The notes beneath the pieces are model-generated. The model was not told the DNA's origin. It saw only the letters and a program-made list of their open reading frames with translations, and made no database searches. From a virus: a stretch of 40,791 nt of DNA. Location of the stretch: positions 1 through 40,791 of IMG/VR virus record IMGVR_UViG_3300029286_000005; one strand, 5' to 3'. The first letter of the stretch is position 1, and every line of letters starts with the position of its first letter. Positions 13,573-22,256 of the stretch are shown here, piece by piece. The position numbers were made by a program, and so were the translations under genes.

Positions 13573-14028
13573 CTATGAGATGTCACTTGCAGACCTCCAC
13601 CAATTTAATATTGTGATTATTGATAATATAGCTAATGGTGAAACAGCTACAGAAGCTATCCAAATATTGCTACACATACTAAATGGATTTGAAATAGAAC
13701 CCACTGTAACACAACTACTTCCAAAGTATCCAACTTCACTTTTAATTGTATTCCATAATGTGAATATTGGAACACAACACCCTATCAAGAATGCAACAGC
13801 GCTTGCGAATATGGCTGTATCATTCTTTCCAAAAACTAATGAACCAACAATAACTGCAGCAGTTACTATTCCAGCAGTTCCCAAAAAGAAATTTATAAAT
13901 CCAAGTCCAGTCCAGTCTACAGGATTAGTTACAAATAATATTAATGGTGTACTCTCTATTCCTATTCCAAACATCATCAATGTAAATTGAAGTGCTACCA
14001 TAATCATTAATAGTGTTGATAATTTCAT
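13573..14028 (-). CDS. Membrane protein, four TM helices
   Basis: A 151-aa protein from ATG 14028, which follows the LamG gene stop as TAAAATG; an in-frame ATG at 14049 is possible but overlaps that gene. Helices lie at about 5-25, 43-65, 72-92 and 125-145, with a loop holding cysteines (SSCVTVG, FSMCSN) that probably form an extracellular disulphide. Encoded directly after the large spike, it may be its membrane partner. Confidence 0.7.
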   Translation of the reverse strand: MKLSTLLMIMVALQFTLMMFGIGIESTPLILFVTNPVDWTGLGFINFFLGTAGIVTAAVIVGSLVFGKNDTAIFASAVAFLIGCCVPIFTLWNTIKSEVGYFGSSCVTVGSISNPFSMCSNIWIASVAVSPLAILSIITILNWWRSASDIS

Positions 14029-14029
14029 T

Positions 14030-17000
14030 TTATGAACCAGTTCTCCCACTTCTTAAAGTTATTATTCCCATTATTATCCATGAATATAAAGCAACTACAT
14101 ACTGGTCGAAGAAAGGCAAGAATGTTGCTCCTTGAACTGTTAGTAATCCTGTTATACTAATTATTGTTAATAGGAATGGTAATATCCAAACAAAGTATCC
14201 TGGATTATATAAATCATATTGGAAGCCAACATTTGTTGCTGCGCCAAATATTGCTATAGATAAGAATACTATAACTATAATTGAGAACTCCCATCTTCTT
14301 GCATCATCACTTGGTCCCCAAAAGCAAACAGTAGAAGCTGCCGGATCATCTGTTCCTGCACCATTTGCTTCACAAGCTACTTGTGTTGTTAAGTCTTCAC
14401 AAGATTTATCTCCATTATAAATTGTTCTGTGACAAGAATTATTCCCACTGCTATCAACTCCCCAAGAACTTCTATCTCCTAATAGATTTAAGAAACTAAG
14501 TAAACTTCCTTGACTTCCATTTACAGATATTGCTCTCCAATTTCCATCACTCTCTAATAATTGATAACCACTTCCCATATCAACATAATATCTTCCAAAC
14601 AAAACTTCTCCTGACTTTACTAAATAAAGAATACTTAGATTAGCACTTGAAGTACAAGCAGAACTAGCAGTTTGTAAAACAGAACCACTAGAGTTTGTTA
14701 ATTCAAATTTGCAATTAACCATATTTCCTTTTGTAGAAGTTACATTGAAAGTAAATAATGTGCTTATTGGATTAATAACTCCTGAAGATGGAGTTTTTAT
14801 ATATGAAACTCCCTCGATAGGACTTACAAAAGTTGCATTGCCTGTTTGAGAACTCATAATAATTGTATAGATAGACTGTGTTGGTCTAATTGTTACTGTT
14901 TGAGTAACATATCCTGCCTTAGTTGTTGTGTATCTATGGTCATAATTTGGATTAAGCCAAAATGTAGATAGTCCTGAACTATCAGTTGTTCCCTGTTCTA
15001 CAACAGTCCAATTTCCATTGAATTGTCTTTCAACTAAAATCTCAACACCTGAAATTGCATTTCCAGTATTAGTTGCTGTCTGTATACTTGAATAAATTCC
15101 CGTTGCTGTTGATAACAAATATAAAACTTGATTTTTAGTTGTATTTGTTAATGTTTCACTTGCATAATAATGTCTTTGAGGATAATTTGTATAAGAGTAT
15201 TGAAGATATTTTGCTTCTGTAACAACACTTTTATCTGCTGGAGAAAAACAAAAAGCATAACTTGGATTTGCAGTTGTATTTGTAAATAGATATTGTTTAG
15301 AAGCTGAAGTTACAAGTCCATAATTCTGTGTAAGTAAATCTATTGAAGCATTCATTGCAAGTCCTGTTGCCTCGTCTTTGAATGTATAATTAATGTAAGG
15401 AGTTCTTCCAGGATTTACAGAATAATAATCCCAAGTAAATATTTGATTATCTTCTTCTGTTCCACCATTTATTCCTTTTATAATATTAAAATAAGGCGTT
15501 GAGATTGGTGTTGTTAAACTAGTATTCCCTGCAAGGTTCATTGAAGCTCCACCTTTATCTGCAACAATTCTATATGATGTTCCTGCAACTAAACTATAAT
15601 TTATTTGGGCTACATTACCAACGAAATTAGCAGTAACTAAATCTGAAGTTCCATCTGCAGTTTGAAGATATGCAACTGTTGCATCACTAGCACTATTTTT
15701 AGTTACAGTTCCCAATGTAAAATTATTCTTTACAGTTATTTTTGTTCCATATTTAGCCGCGTTAGGAGAACCAATTGCTCCAATAGAATATCCATCATCA
15801 ACATCTAAAATAACTGGACATAAACCAAACATTATTGGATTAACTATTTGGCTATAATCACTTGAATTATATTCTGTTGTTCCATAATAAATTTGCCAAT
15901 GAAATGTTTTGTTTACTGCTGATGATGCACTCGGCATAGTTATTGTTTTATTAAAGATTGCATTTGTATTATCTCCAGTATTAGTTGCAGCATAAGATGT
16001 TCCATCATAAATTAAATTTGCAGTCAAAGCACTTCCTGCACCAGTAACATTTAAAGTAAATGTTTCTGACATTGTTTCATAAGTGTTAATATTATAGGTT
16101 GCAGAATTTATTTTTACATCTTGAGCAAGAATCCTATTTATATTAGAATCTACACAATTACCTAATGAATCGCAATACTTGACATACCAATTATAAATTC
16201 CAACTCCTAAACTAGAAAAATTGTGATTGAATATTGTTTCATTAGAAACTCCTGAAATTAATTTTGTTTCATTATAGCAATTACAATTATAATTAAATTC
16301 TAAATCAAAACTTCCTCCTAAAATATTATTAATAAAAATTGTTGCATTAACTAAACTATTTGGACTTGATGCAGTTGTATTGAATGTTACATTTTCATTT
16401 ATTAAAAATAGTGAATTATTGCTTGGTGAGTTTGAAGATACATATAAACTTCCAAAAGTAATTCCATTTCCATTATTATAAAGTTTTGTTACTTCGCTAG
16501 AGTTTAATGTTCTATTCCAAATAGCTACTTCATCCATACCTCCATTCCATAAATAGTTTTCTGTATTAAAATATCCTGCTCCAAGTATAGGTAAATAATC
16601 ATTTGATATAACTGGATTAGCTCCAACTGAATTTTTTACTGCTACTGAACCCAAACTTCCATTTTGATAAAAAATCCATCCACTATTATATAATCCTCCA
16701 GTATAAACAAAAACAACATGAACCCACTGATTGTAAATTATTGGTGCAGAAGTAGTTTTCATAGCTCTTATGTTACTACCTGTTTCCTGAAAATACATAT
16801 TAAAATTATTTGCGTCAAGTGTATCTATAGCAAAGAAAGTTGCAGCACCACTAGCAAGTCCTTTACCAATAATTCCTTCTTCATAATCTTGTGCATCTGC
16901 AACATGATATATCCACATACTAATTGTAAAGTTTTGGTCACCTTTGAATAAATAATCAAAGTTTGCTTCATTAGTTATATTTAACATATTTAAATTTACA

Positions 17001-17260
17001 GAACTAAGATTAACTGCATTGTTTACTTTTCCTGAATAGAATTTTGGAGGTGGAGTTCCTGATTGTGTTGCATTATTTATTCCTAATGAATCATAAACCA
17101 ATGTTGAACTATTTGTATTCATAGAATAATAAGAAACAAGTCCATTGCTTAGTTCTGCATCCCAAGCATAAGCACTGACACTTGCAACTAAGAACATACT
17201 TACAAATAATATTAATAGTAACTTCTTCATTTGATTACTTCTATGTTTGCCTTTCGCCAT
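14030..17260 (-). CDS. Large LamG-domain spike/adhesin with C-terminal TM helices
   Basis: A 1076-aa protein. A signal peptide (about 11-30, KKLLLILFVSMFLVASVSA) is followed by a LamG/concanavalin-type domain (about 31-270: LVSYYSMN...VYDSLG, then ISMWIYH, NQWVHVVFVY and DEVAIWNRTL are typical), then several Ig-like or beta-sandwich segments rich in Asn, Thr and Ser (270-900), a carboxypeptidase-regulatory-like stretch (SGVEILVERQFNG...), a cysteine-bearing segment (about 960-1000) and three TM helices at the end. Such proteins bind glycans on cell surfaces, so a virion spike or adhesin is the best reading. ATG 17260 has AGAGG close upstream; the in-frame ATG at 17230 is the alternative. Confidence 0.88.
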   Translation of the reverse strand: MAKGKHRSNQMKKLLLILFVSMFLVASVSAYAWDAELSNGLVSYYSMNTNSSTLVYDSLGINNATQSGTPPPKFYSGKVNNAVNLSSVNLNMLNITNEANFDYLFKGDQNFTISMWIYHVADAQDYEEGIIGKGLASGAATFFAIDTLDANNFNMYFQETGSNIRAMKTTSAPIIYNQWVHVVFVYTGGLYNSGWIFYQNGSLGSVAVKNSVGANPVISNDYLPILGAGYFNTENYLWNGGMDEVAIWNRTLNSSEVTKLYNNGNGITFGSLYVSSNSPSNNSLFLINENVTFNTTASSPNSLVNATIFINNILGGSFDLEFNYNCNCYNETKLISGVSNETIFNHNFSSLGVGIYNWYVKYCDSLGNCVDSNINRILAQDVKINSATYNINTYETMSETFTLNVTGAGSALTANLIYDGTSYAATNTGDNTNAIFNKTITMPSASSAVNKTFHWQIYYGTTEYNSSDYSQIVNPIMFGLCPVILDVDDGYSIGAIGSPNAAKYGTKITVKNNFTLGTVTKNSASDATVAYLQTADGTSDLVTANFVGNVAQINYSLVAGTSYRIVADKGGASMNLAGNTSLTTPISTPYFNIIKGINGGTEEDNQIFTWDYYSVNPGRTPYINYTFKDEATGLAMNASIDLLTQNYGLVTSASKQYLFTNTTANPSYAFCFSPADKSVVTEAKYLQYSYTNYPQRHYYASETLTNTTKNQVLYLLSTATGIYSSIQTATNTGNAISGVEILVERQFNGNWTVVEQGTTDSSGLSTFWLNPNYDHRYTTTKAGYVTQTVTIRPTQSIYTIIMSSQTGNATFVSPIEGVSYIKTPSSGVINPISTLFTFNVTSTKGNMVNCKFELTNSSGSVLQTASSACTSSANLSILYLVKSGEVLFGRYYVDMGSGYQLLESDGNWRAISVNGSQGSLLSFLNLLGDRSSWGVDSSGNNSCHRTIYNGDKSCEDLTTQVACEANGAGTDDPAASTVCFWGPSDDARRWEFSIIVIVFLSIAIFGAATNVGFQYDLYNPGYFVWILPFLLTIISITGLLTVQGATFLPFFDQYVVALYSWIIMGIITLRSGRTGS

Positions 17261-17281
17261 ATTCCTCTTGAGAGTTAATTA

Positions 17282-17662
17282 CTAACCTCCGTAATATGGC
17301 TGTGACTGTTGACTTTTCCCATAAAGAATATACATGATTACTCCTAACAATACTGCTAAAACTAGATAAGGTAGATATAACTTAATACCTAGACAGCCAA
17401 TTGTAGATTTTGTTCCTATTGTTGCATTGTAACTTAATACATTAGTTGGATCTCCATTGTAAGAATAACCCTTACAATTAAGTCCTTCACTATTTTGTGC
17501 AACATCTAATATCTCTACAAATCCTGGAATTAACGATACTAACATTGCCACTGCCATAAATCCCATGATAAGTGCAATCATAAGGTGAGCCATATCCATT
17601 TGTGCCTTTTTTTGTTTAGGCATTAATAATGGTGATAACCAACTTCTTTTAATCTCTTTCAT
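17282..17662 (-). CDS. Two-helix protein with pilin-like signal
   Basis: A 126-aa protein; an in-frame ATG at 17686 would add eight residues. After a basic N-terminus comes KKAQMDMAHLMIALIMGF, which resembles the class III (type IV pilin-like) signal of archaea, leading into a hydrophobic helix. An ectodomain of about 45 residues with two cysteines follows, then a second TM helix and a Gln/Tyr/Gly tail. The two-helix plan resembles the coat-like proteins of this element, but residue similarity is weak. It sits just before the LamG spike gene in the operon. Confidence 0.72.
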   Translation of the reverse strand: MKEIKRSWLSPLLMPKQKKAQMDMAHLMIALIMGFMAVAMLVSLIPGFVEILDVAQNSEGLNCKGYSYNGDPTNVLSYNATIGTKSTIGCLGIKLYLPYLVLAVLLGVIMYILYGKSQQSQPYYGG

Positions 17663-17828
17663 GATAAACCCTATGACATTTTCCACCTATGAAAATCTTT
17701 TGATTTCCAGGTGTGGCTTTAAACATATTTGTTCTACCAACTTTCAAACCAGTTTTAGTATTCATATGCCCATATGCAGTCCATTTTCTGTATGCTTCTT
17801 TACTTGCGAAATGTTTAACTCCTTTCAT
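17649..17828 (-). CDS. Small basic protein (59 aa)
   Basis: A 59-aa basic protein (VKHFASKEAYRKWTAYGHMN, TKTGLKVGRT, then a strand-like GNQKIFIGGKCHRVYH). The KxFxSKEAYRKWxAYGH pattern recurs in small phage and archaeal virus proteins as I remember them, with no known function. GGGAGG (17836-17841) is seven bases before the ATG. It overlaps the pilin-like gene by 14 bases. Confidence 0.66.
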   Translation of the reverse strand: MKGVKHFASKEAYRKWTAYGHMNTKTGLKVGRTNMFKATPGNQKIFIGGKCHRVYHERD

Positions 17829-17851
17829 TTTGGAACCTCCCTTTCATTAAT

Positions 17852-17890
17852 TGATTATAAAACAGGGTAGAAATTGTGAAAACTACCCTG
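17852..17890 (-). terminator. Hairpin terminator and promoter junction in the late block
   Basis: On the minus strand CAGGGTAG (17890-17883) and CTACCCTG (17870-17863) form a perfect 8-bp stem with a 12-base loop, followed at once by TTTTATAATC. This resembles a terminator for the transcript carrying the 1123-aa protein, and the trailing TTTATAAT could serve as a TATA box for the gene starting at 17828. Confidence 0.5.
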
Positions 17891-17933
17891 CTCTCAACGA
17901 AATCTTGATTACCCAGACGATTTTCATAGAGTG

Positions 17934-18101
17934 TTACCATTTACCTTTCTCCCTGTATTCTTTCTTAATACAATTCTTAGGAACTTTAATTTGAATATTA
18001 GCTGGAACTTTGATAAACATCCTCTTAGGAATATTAACTGAAGTCTGTCCGTTTCTATGATTAGTAAATACTTTTAGATTAATCTTAAATGGGTTTTTCA
18101 T
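17934..18101 (-). CDS. Small basic protein (55 aa)
   Basis: A 55-aa strongly basic protein (NPFKINLKVFTNHRNGQ, then VNIPKRMFIKVPANIQIKVPKN and a KKEYREKGKW end), strand-rich with one cysteine. Its ATG overlaps the stop of the 1123-aa gene (ATGA), so it is translationally coupled to it. Function unknown. Confidence 0.62.
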   Translation of the reverse strand: MKNPFKINLKVFTNHRNGQTSVNIPKRMFIKVPANIQIKVPKNCIKKEYREKGKW

Positions 18102-21100
18102 AATCTTAATCCTCCCTGATTAAATACTTTATATGATTTTCTTGATTGAATAATATTTTTTCTTTCTGCAATACTAGATAATCTTCTAGGCGCTTTCTGA
18201 ACCAATATACCGCTTCCTTTTCCTAATCTAAACTCTTCGCTTGGTGCAAGAGGAATAAATCCACCCTTGCCTGTCTTAATCCTAAATGAAGCACCTAGAG
18301 TTTGTCTTGCAGCCTGTTTACCTATAATAATTCCTTGAGAGACATTTGTAACCTTTGCTATTGGCATAAATTTACCTCTACGCCTGAATTCAACTGTTAA
18401 TGCAGTTGAACGAGTTTTTGGAACTACCTTTGCTTGTCTCAATGGATTTTTATTATTGTCTGAAATAGTTACAGGAATTTCAAATCTAGGTGTTCTAGGA
18501 ATATTAAAAGAAGATTGTGCATATCTACCTCTATATCCTTGATTTACTTTCATATCAACTTTTCCAATAAGATTTTGAACTAATTGAGTATTCAATTTTG
18601 ATTGGGACTTAGTTTCTATCAATGATACTTCGACAGGTTTCAATACTTGGCTTTCTTTTGTAACTCCACCTAATCCTAATTTAGTTTCTGTCTTTGTAAT
18701 TAAACCTGTAGTTAAGTATTGATTTTGTTTTGTTTCAGATTTAGTTTGTTCTTTTGTAGATGGTAAAGCATTAACTCCTGAAACTTTAGCTAACACAACC
18801 GAAGTAGTTCCTAAACTTACTTTAGCTGGAACATTTTGCATAAACATTTTTGTATCAACTTTGGGAATAGTTGAGATAGTTGAAACCTTTGTTGGAGTTA
18901 TTCGGCTAACCGAAGGACTTATTTGTTTTAAATCTTGTTTAGCTGCTTGAGTTAACTGTTTAGTAATCTGCAATGCTTCTTGCTTTTGAGCCTGTCCTGG
19001 TTTAAATACTCCTCCACCATAGGTCTCTTTAACTTTAATTTTAAAAGGATCTTCAAACTTTTCAGTAGCTATTCTCTTAAACTTTCCAGGATAAGCAATA
19101 TTCTTTGCCGGAGTCATTTCAAATGATTTTGCTGTTCTTAATCTCCCAACAGTTCCACTTGTTTCAAATGTATCAAATATTAATCCAGGAGTGGTTCTAG
19201 CTCCTATTGTCTTTGTTTCTATATTCCCTAATCCCTTTTGATATTTTAAAGTTCTAATAATTCCTGTTTCAGGAACTTGGAAATTTGTTATTCTCTTTAC
19301 TGAAAAACTCTCTAATCTTTTAGGCATTTCAAATATTTGTCTTGATAATGTATTTACATTAGTCAATGTTCTTCTTCCTTGTATACTTACTTTTGGAGGA
19401 ACCATATCAACTCTAATTACTCCGGGTTTTCTATTTGTTAAAAATACTTTAGGAGGTTCAACTTTAACACTTGATTTTAATCTAACATCTTTTCCAACTG
19501 CTCGCTGTCCATAAAAGCTAGATTTTAAATCTGCATCAATAAAATCCTGTGCTGTCTTTGGAATTCTTGTTACTCTTTGTTTTCCCTCTATCCCTATTCC
19601 TTTTCCTATACCTTCATATTTTGTCTGTTCACTTATTGTTTTAAATCCTCTTGTTCTAACTCCAGGAATTCTAGCAGAAGAAATATCTACATTAGCATTC
19701 ATTTCTAATTTTATTCCTCTTTGCCCAATAGTTGCTGTCTTTGTTCCAAATATAGTATATTCGGGAATTTTAGGCGCAGAAAATCTTAATGTTTGTCCTA
19801 TTTCTTTCTTACCCATTCCTGTTCCCTGCAATAATTCTATGGCTGCTTTTCTTGCGCCAGCAGTCCCATACTTTGTTTCAGCATAAACTATCTTGGGAGT
19901 TGCACCAAAGAACTTTGCTACTGGAGAAGGAGTTCTTGATATTTCAAAACCTCTACCTACTTGAATTGTTCTAGGAAGTAGTCCTGCTTCTCCTGTTTCT
20001 AAAATACTTTGAGTTGTTGGATAACCTTTAAACTTTCCAAAAATTTCATAAGTTAATCTTGTTTCAGAACCAGCTCCAGTTTCTATTCTTTGAATTGTTT
20101 TTGGAACTTGATTTACTCTTGGAGTAACGGTCTTCTCAAAATAATTTATCTCTTTAATTTGTGCAGAACCTAAGAATGGTTTTGCAACGATTGGAGTAAC
20201 TAAAGGCAAAGCAGTTATCCCTGTCATTATTCCTCTATTAATTCTCTCTTGAGCCGATAGTTCTCTTGGTGTTAATGTTGAAGCTACTCCAGCAGAAAGT
20301 AATCCAACTGGTCCTAATAATAATTCTCCTGCAGTTAATCCTGCACCATATCCAACAAACTCTCCAACAGTTCTTCCAAGTTCTTCACTACTTCCTTGGC
20401 TTATTGTAGCCGGACCCATTATTCCTGGAATACCTTGGGTAGTTGTTGTTTTAGTTGGAACAGTCTGTAATCTATCTAATTGACCTCCAACATATCCTCC
20501 GACAGCTCCTCCAACTCCTCCTGAAATTGAAGGTAAATCTACAAATAAAGTTTCTCCAACATCTCCAGCAAACCTTGCTTGTTCTTGTAATTGTCTAGCG
20601 CTAGGAATATTTAATCCAACAGGACTTGGAAGACTAAATCCAATTCCAGGAACAACATCATAGGCAGAAACTCCCTGTTTACTTCTTAATATATCTCTAT
20701 AGACTTCTTGATAACTTGGAATAAGGATACCACTCTTTCCTCCACCACTTGTGCCTCTTTTTATAGTAGCTTGTAATTGTTCAAAAGGTGTTGCTACTTC
20801 TAAAGAAGAACCTGAATATCTAGGAATAGGAATAGGTTTATTAGACTGATAAAGAATTCCAGTATTTACTAACTTCTGAATATTTTCAGGTGAATAATAT
20901 TTATTAACAACATTACCTAATTTATCAACTGTGTAACTCATTCCAACATTAGCGTCTTGAAAACCAGTAACTTGTCCATTATTTATTATAGGAGTTAATC
21001 CCACATTAAGTAACTCCTGTTGAGTAACTTCTCTTGCTGCAGGTGGTGTTACATAACTTCCACCTCCTCCTCCAATTAAAGTAGTTCCAGCTGGTGCTGT

Positions 21101-21469
21101 TGGAGTAGAGTATTTATTTCCTGAAGAGTCTGTATAGGTTCCTGTTGAACTATCATAGGTTGGTGTTTGAAATCTATCTACTGGTGGTGTGAATGGATTT
21201 GATCCTCCGCTTGAACCTCCTGAACTTCCACCTCCTCCTCCACCTGAAGGAGTTGTTGGTTTTGTAAATGGGTTTGTTGGTGGTGTGAATGGATTTGAAG
21301 AAGTATTTGTTGATGATGATGTTTGTTGAGGTGGTTGAGACTGAGGTTGAGAACCAATTCTATTCTGTGATATGGGTGTAGCTGACACTGTTGGTCTAGG
21401 TCCAACCATTCCCGCTACAGCCTGCCCAGCTGATTTTCCAGCATTAATAGCAGAAGAAATTATATTCAT
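18098..21469 (-). CDS. Giant Gly/Pro/Ser-rich virion-type protein
   Basis: A 1123-aa protein, the largest in the element. Residues 30-140 are low complexity (Pro, Ser, Gly, with NPFTPP repeats and Gly6 and Gly5 runs). About 310-335 is a glycine zipper (SGGVGGAVGGYVGGQ), and about 370-435 holds long hydrophobic or amphipathic segments (GYGAGLTAGELLLGPVG), which could insert in membranes. The remaining 650 residues are basic, strand-rich and repetitive in feel (many KT, TR and IPxT stretches). Nothing enzymatic is seen. Length, position and membrane-active centre suggest a minor virion protein acting in entry or as an internal matrix, but this is inference. Confidence 0.72.
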   Translation of the reverse strand: MNIISSAINAGKSAGQAVAGMVGPRPTVSATPISQNRIGSQPQSQPPQQTSSSTNTSSNPFTPPTNPFTKPTTPSGGGGGGSSGGSSGGSNPFTPPVDRFQTPTYDSSTGTYTDSSGNKYSTPTAPAGTTLIGGGGGSYVTPPAAREVTQQELLNVGLTPIINNGQVTGFQDANVGMSYTVDKLGNVVNKYYSPENIQKLVNTGILYQSNKPIPIPRYSGSSLEVATPFEQLQATIKRGTSGGGKSGILIPSYQEVYRDILRSKQGVSAYDVVPGIGFSLPSPVGLNIPSARQLQEQARFAGDVGETLFVDLPSISGGVGGAVGGYVGGQLDRLQTVPTKTTTTQGIPGIMGPATISQGSSEELGRTVGEFVGYGAGLTAGELLLGPVGLLSAGVASTLTPRELSAQERINRGIMTGITALPLVTPIVAKPFLGSAQIKEINYFEKTVTPRVNQVPKTIQRIETGAGSETRLTYEIFGKFKGYPTTQSILETGEAGLLPRTIQVGRGFEISRTPSPVAKFFGATPKIVYAETKYGTAGARKAAIELLQGTGMGKKEIGQTLRFSAPKIPEYTIFGTKTATIGQRGIKLEMNANVDISSARIPGVRTRGFKTISEQTKYEGIGKGIGIEGKQRVTRIPKTAQDFIDADLKSSFYGQRAVGKDVRLKSSVKVEPPKVFLTNRKPGVIRVDMVPPKVSIQGRRTLTNVNTLSRQIFEMPKRLESFSVKRITNFQVPETGIIRTLKYQKGLGNIETKTIGARTTPGLIFDTFETSGTVGRLRTAKSFEMTPAKNIAYPGKFKRIATEKFEDPFKIKVKETYGGGVFKPGQAQKQEALQITKQLTQAAKQDLKQISPSVSRITPTKVSTISTIPKVDTKMFMQNVPAKVSLGTTSVVLAKVSGVNALPSTKEQTKSETKQNQYLTTGLITKTETKLGLGGVTKESQVLKPVEVSLIETKSQSKLNTQLVQNLIGKVDMKVNQGYRGRYAQSSFNIPRTPRFEIPVTISDNNKNPLRQAKVVPKTRSTALTVEFRRRGKFMPIAKVTNVSQGIIIGKQAARQTLGASFRIKTGKGGFIPLAPSEEFRLGKGSGILVQKAPRRLSSIAERKNIIQSRKSYKVFNQGGLRL

Positions 21470-21672
21470 TTATTTAACCTCATTAGTTTTTTCTCCATTG
21501 GCAATAATCCTTTAGAATAATAACAAGGAAATTCATGGATATGATTTAAAGCAATCTTACGCGCCATTTGTTTTTGAATAGGTTTAGGAAATAAGCCCTT
21601 ATGTTCCATTTCTATTTTTGTTCCTATTCTAATCTCTCTATTAAAACTACAATTAGATTTAGTTAATTTCAT
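21466..21672 (-). CDS. DUF5661-like small protein
   Basis: A 68-aa protein with the IGTKIEMEHKG...ARKIALNHIHEFPCYY..LLPMEKKL pattern, close in spacing to small DUF5661-type proteins of mobile elements (conserved EMEH, ALxHLxE, PxYY, ME). Molecular role unknown. The start is supported by a leaderless-type promoter, and its stop overlaps the start of the 1123-aa gene (ATGA), so it leads that transcript. Confidence 0.72.
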   Translation of the reverse strand: MKLTKSNCSFNREIRIGTKIEMEHKGLFPKPIQKQMARKIALNHIHEFPCYYSKGLLPMEKKLMRLNK

Positions 21673-21693
21673 TATAGTGTAATGAATTATGTG

Positions 21694-21718
21694 TTTATAA
21701 AATCCTATTACGCGTAAT
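21694..21718 (-). promoter_or_regulatory. Internal late promoter with 12-bp palindromic operator
   Basis: On the minus strand TTTATAAA (21701-21694) is centred 25 bases before ATG 21672, the leaderless arrangement. Just upstream of it, at 21707-21718, is the perfect palindrome ATTACGCGTAAT. Its position next to the upstream side of the TATA/BRE region suits a repressor or activator site. It would control the transcript for the 1123-aa protein and what follows. Confidence 0.65.
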
Positions 21719-21746
21719 CACTTTACCAATTATATAAAATAATATC

Positions 21747-22255
21747 TTAAAGCCCTAATATAATTTCAGAAATGTAATCCATTAAAACTATTATTAGTAT
21801 AATCGCAACTAAATATAAAACAAAAGCTGTTATAACTTTTTGAATAGTAAATTCATTAATATTCAATTTTATTATAAAATAAAGTATTCCTGTAGCAATT
21901 ACAATTAAAATTAAAGCTAAGAATCCAACAATAATATTAAGTATGTTTTTTGTTAAAGTATTGTTAGGTCTTATTAAACCTATTAAATCTTCATCAGTAT
22001 AATATCCATTTGAAGATGAAAATGTAATTGTTTTTGTAAAAGGTGAATCAAAGGTTTCACGAAGATTAACAAAACTTATTGAATCTGTGTCTACAATATA
22101 ACTATCACAATAAAAAGTTCCAGTAATATTTACAATAATATTATTGCCTGTTGTCTCAAGGACTGTATTGGTTATAGTTACGGCAGATAATAGAGGTAAT
22201 AAAAATAAAGTTATAACTAATAAAATACTAACTGAAAGTTTTTTTTTTGAATCAT
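21747..22255 (-). pseudogene. Signal-peptide and two-TM protein gene with one-base frameshift in an A10 run
   Basis: From ATG 22255 the frame stops after 12 codons, but the frame one base away is open for about 165 codons to TAA at 21747. The switch point is a run of ten A directly after MIQ. With one more A the product is a coherent 169-aa protein: signal peptide (KKLSVSILLVITLFLLPLLSA), an ectodomain with sequons (NITG, NNT), and two or three C-terminal hydrophobic helices. The ATG stands in the recurrent TAAAATG junction, so it is the natural start. Either the run is miscounted or mutated, or slippage on the A-run makes the full protein. Confidence 0.7.
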
Positions 22256-22256
22256 T

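Noticed and set aside
16718-19974. Plus-strand open frames opposite the LamG and 1123-aa genes (for example 16718-16951 and 19789-19974)
   Set aside because: They are antisense shadows of long coding regions, without promoters, start signals or protein-like composition.
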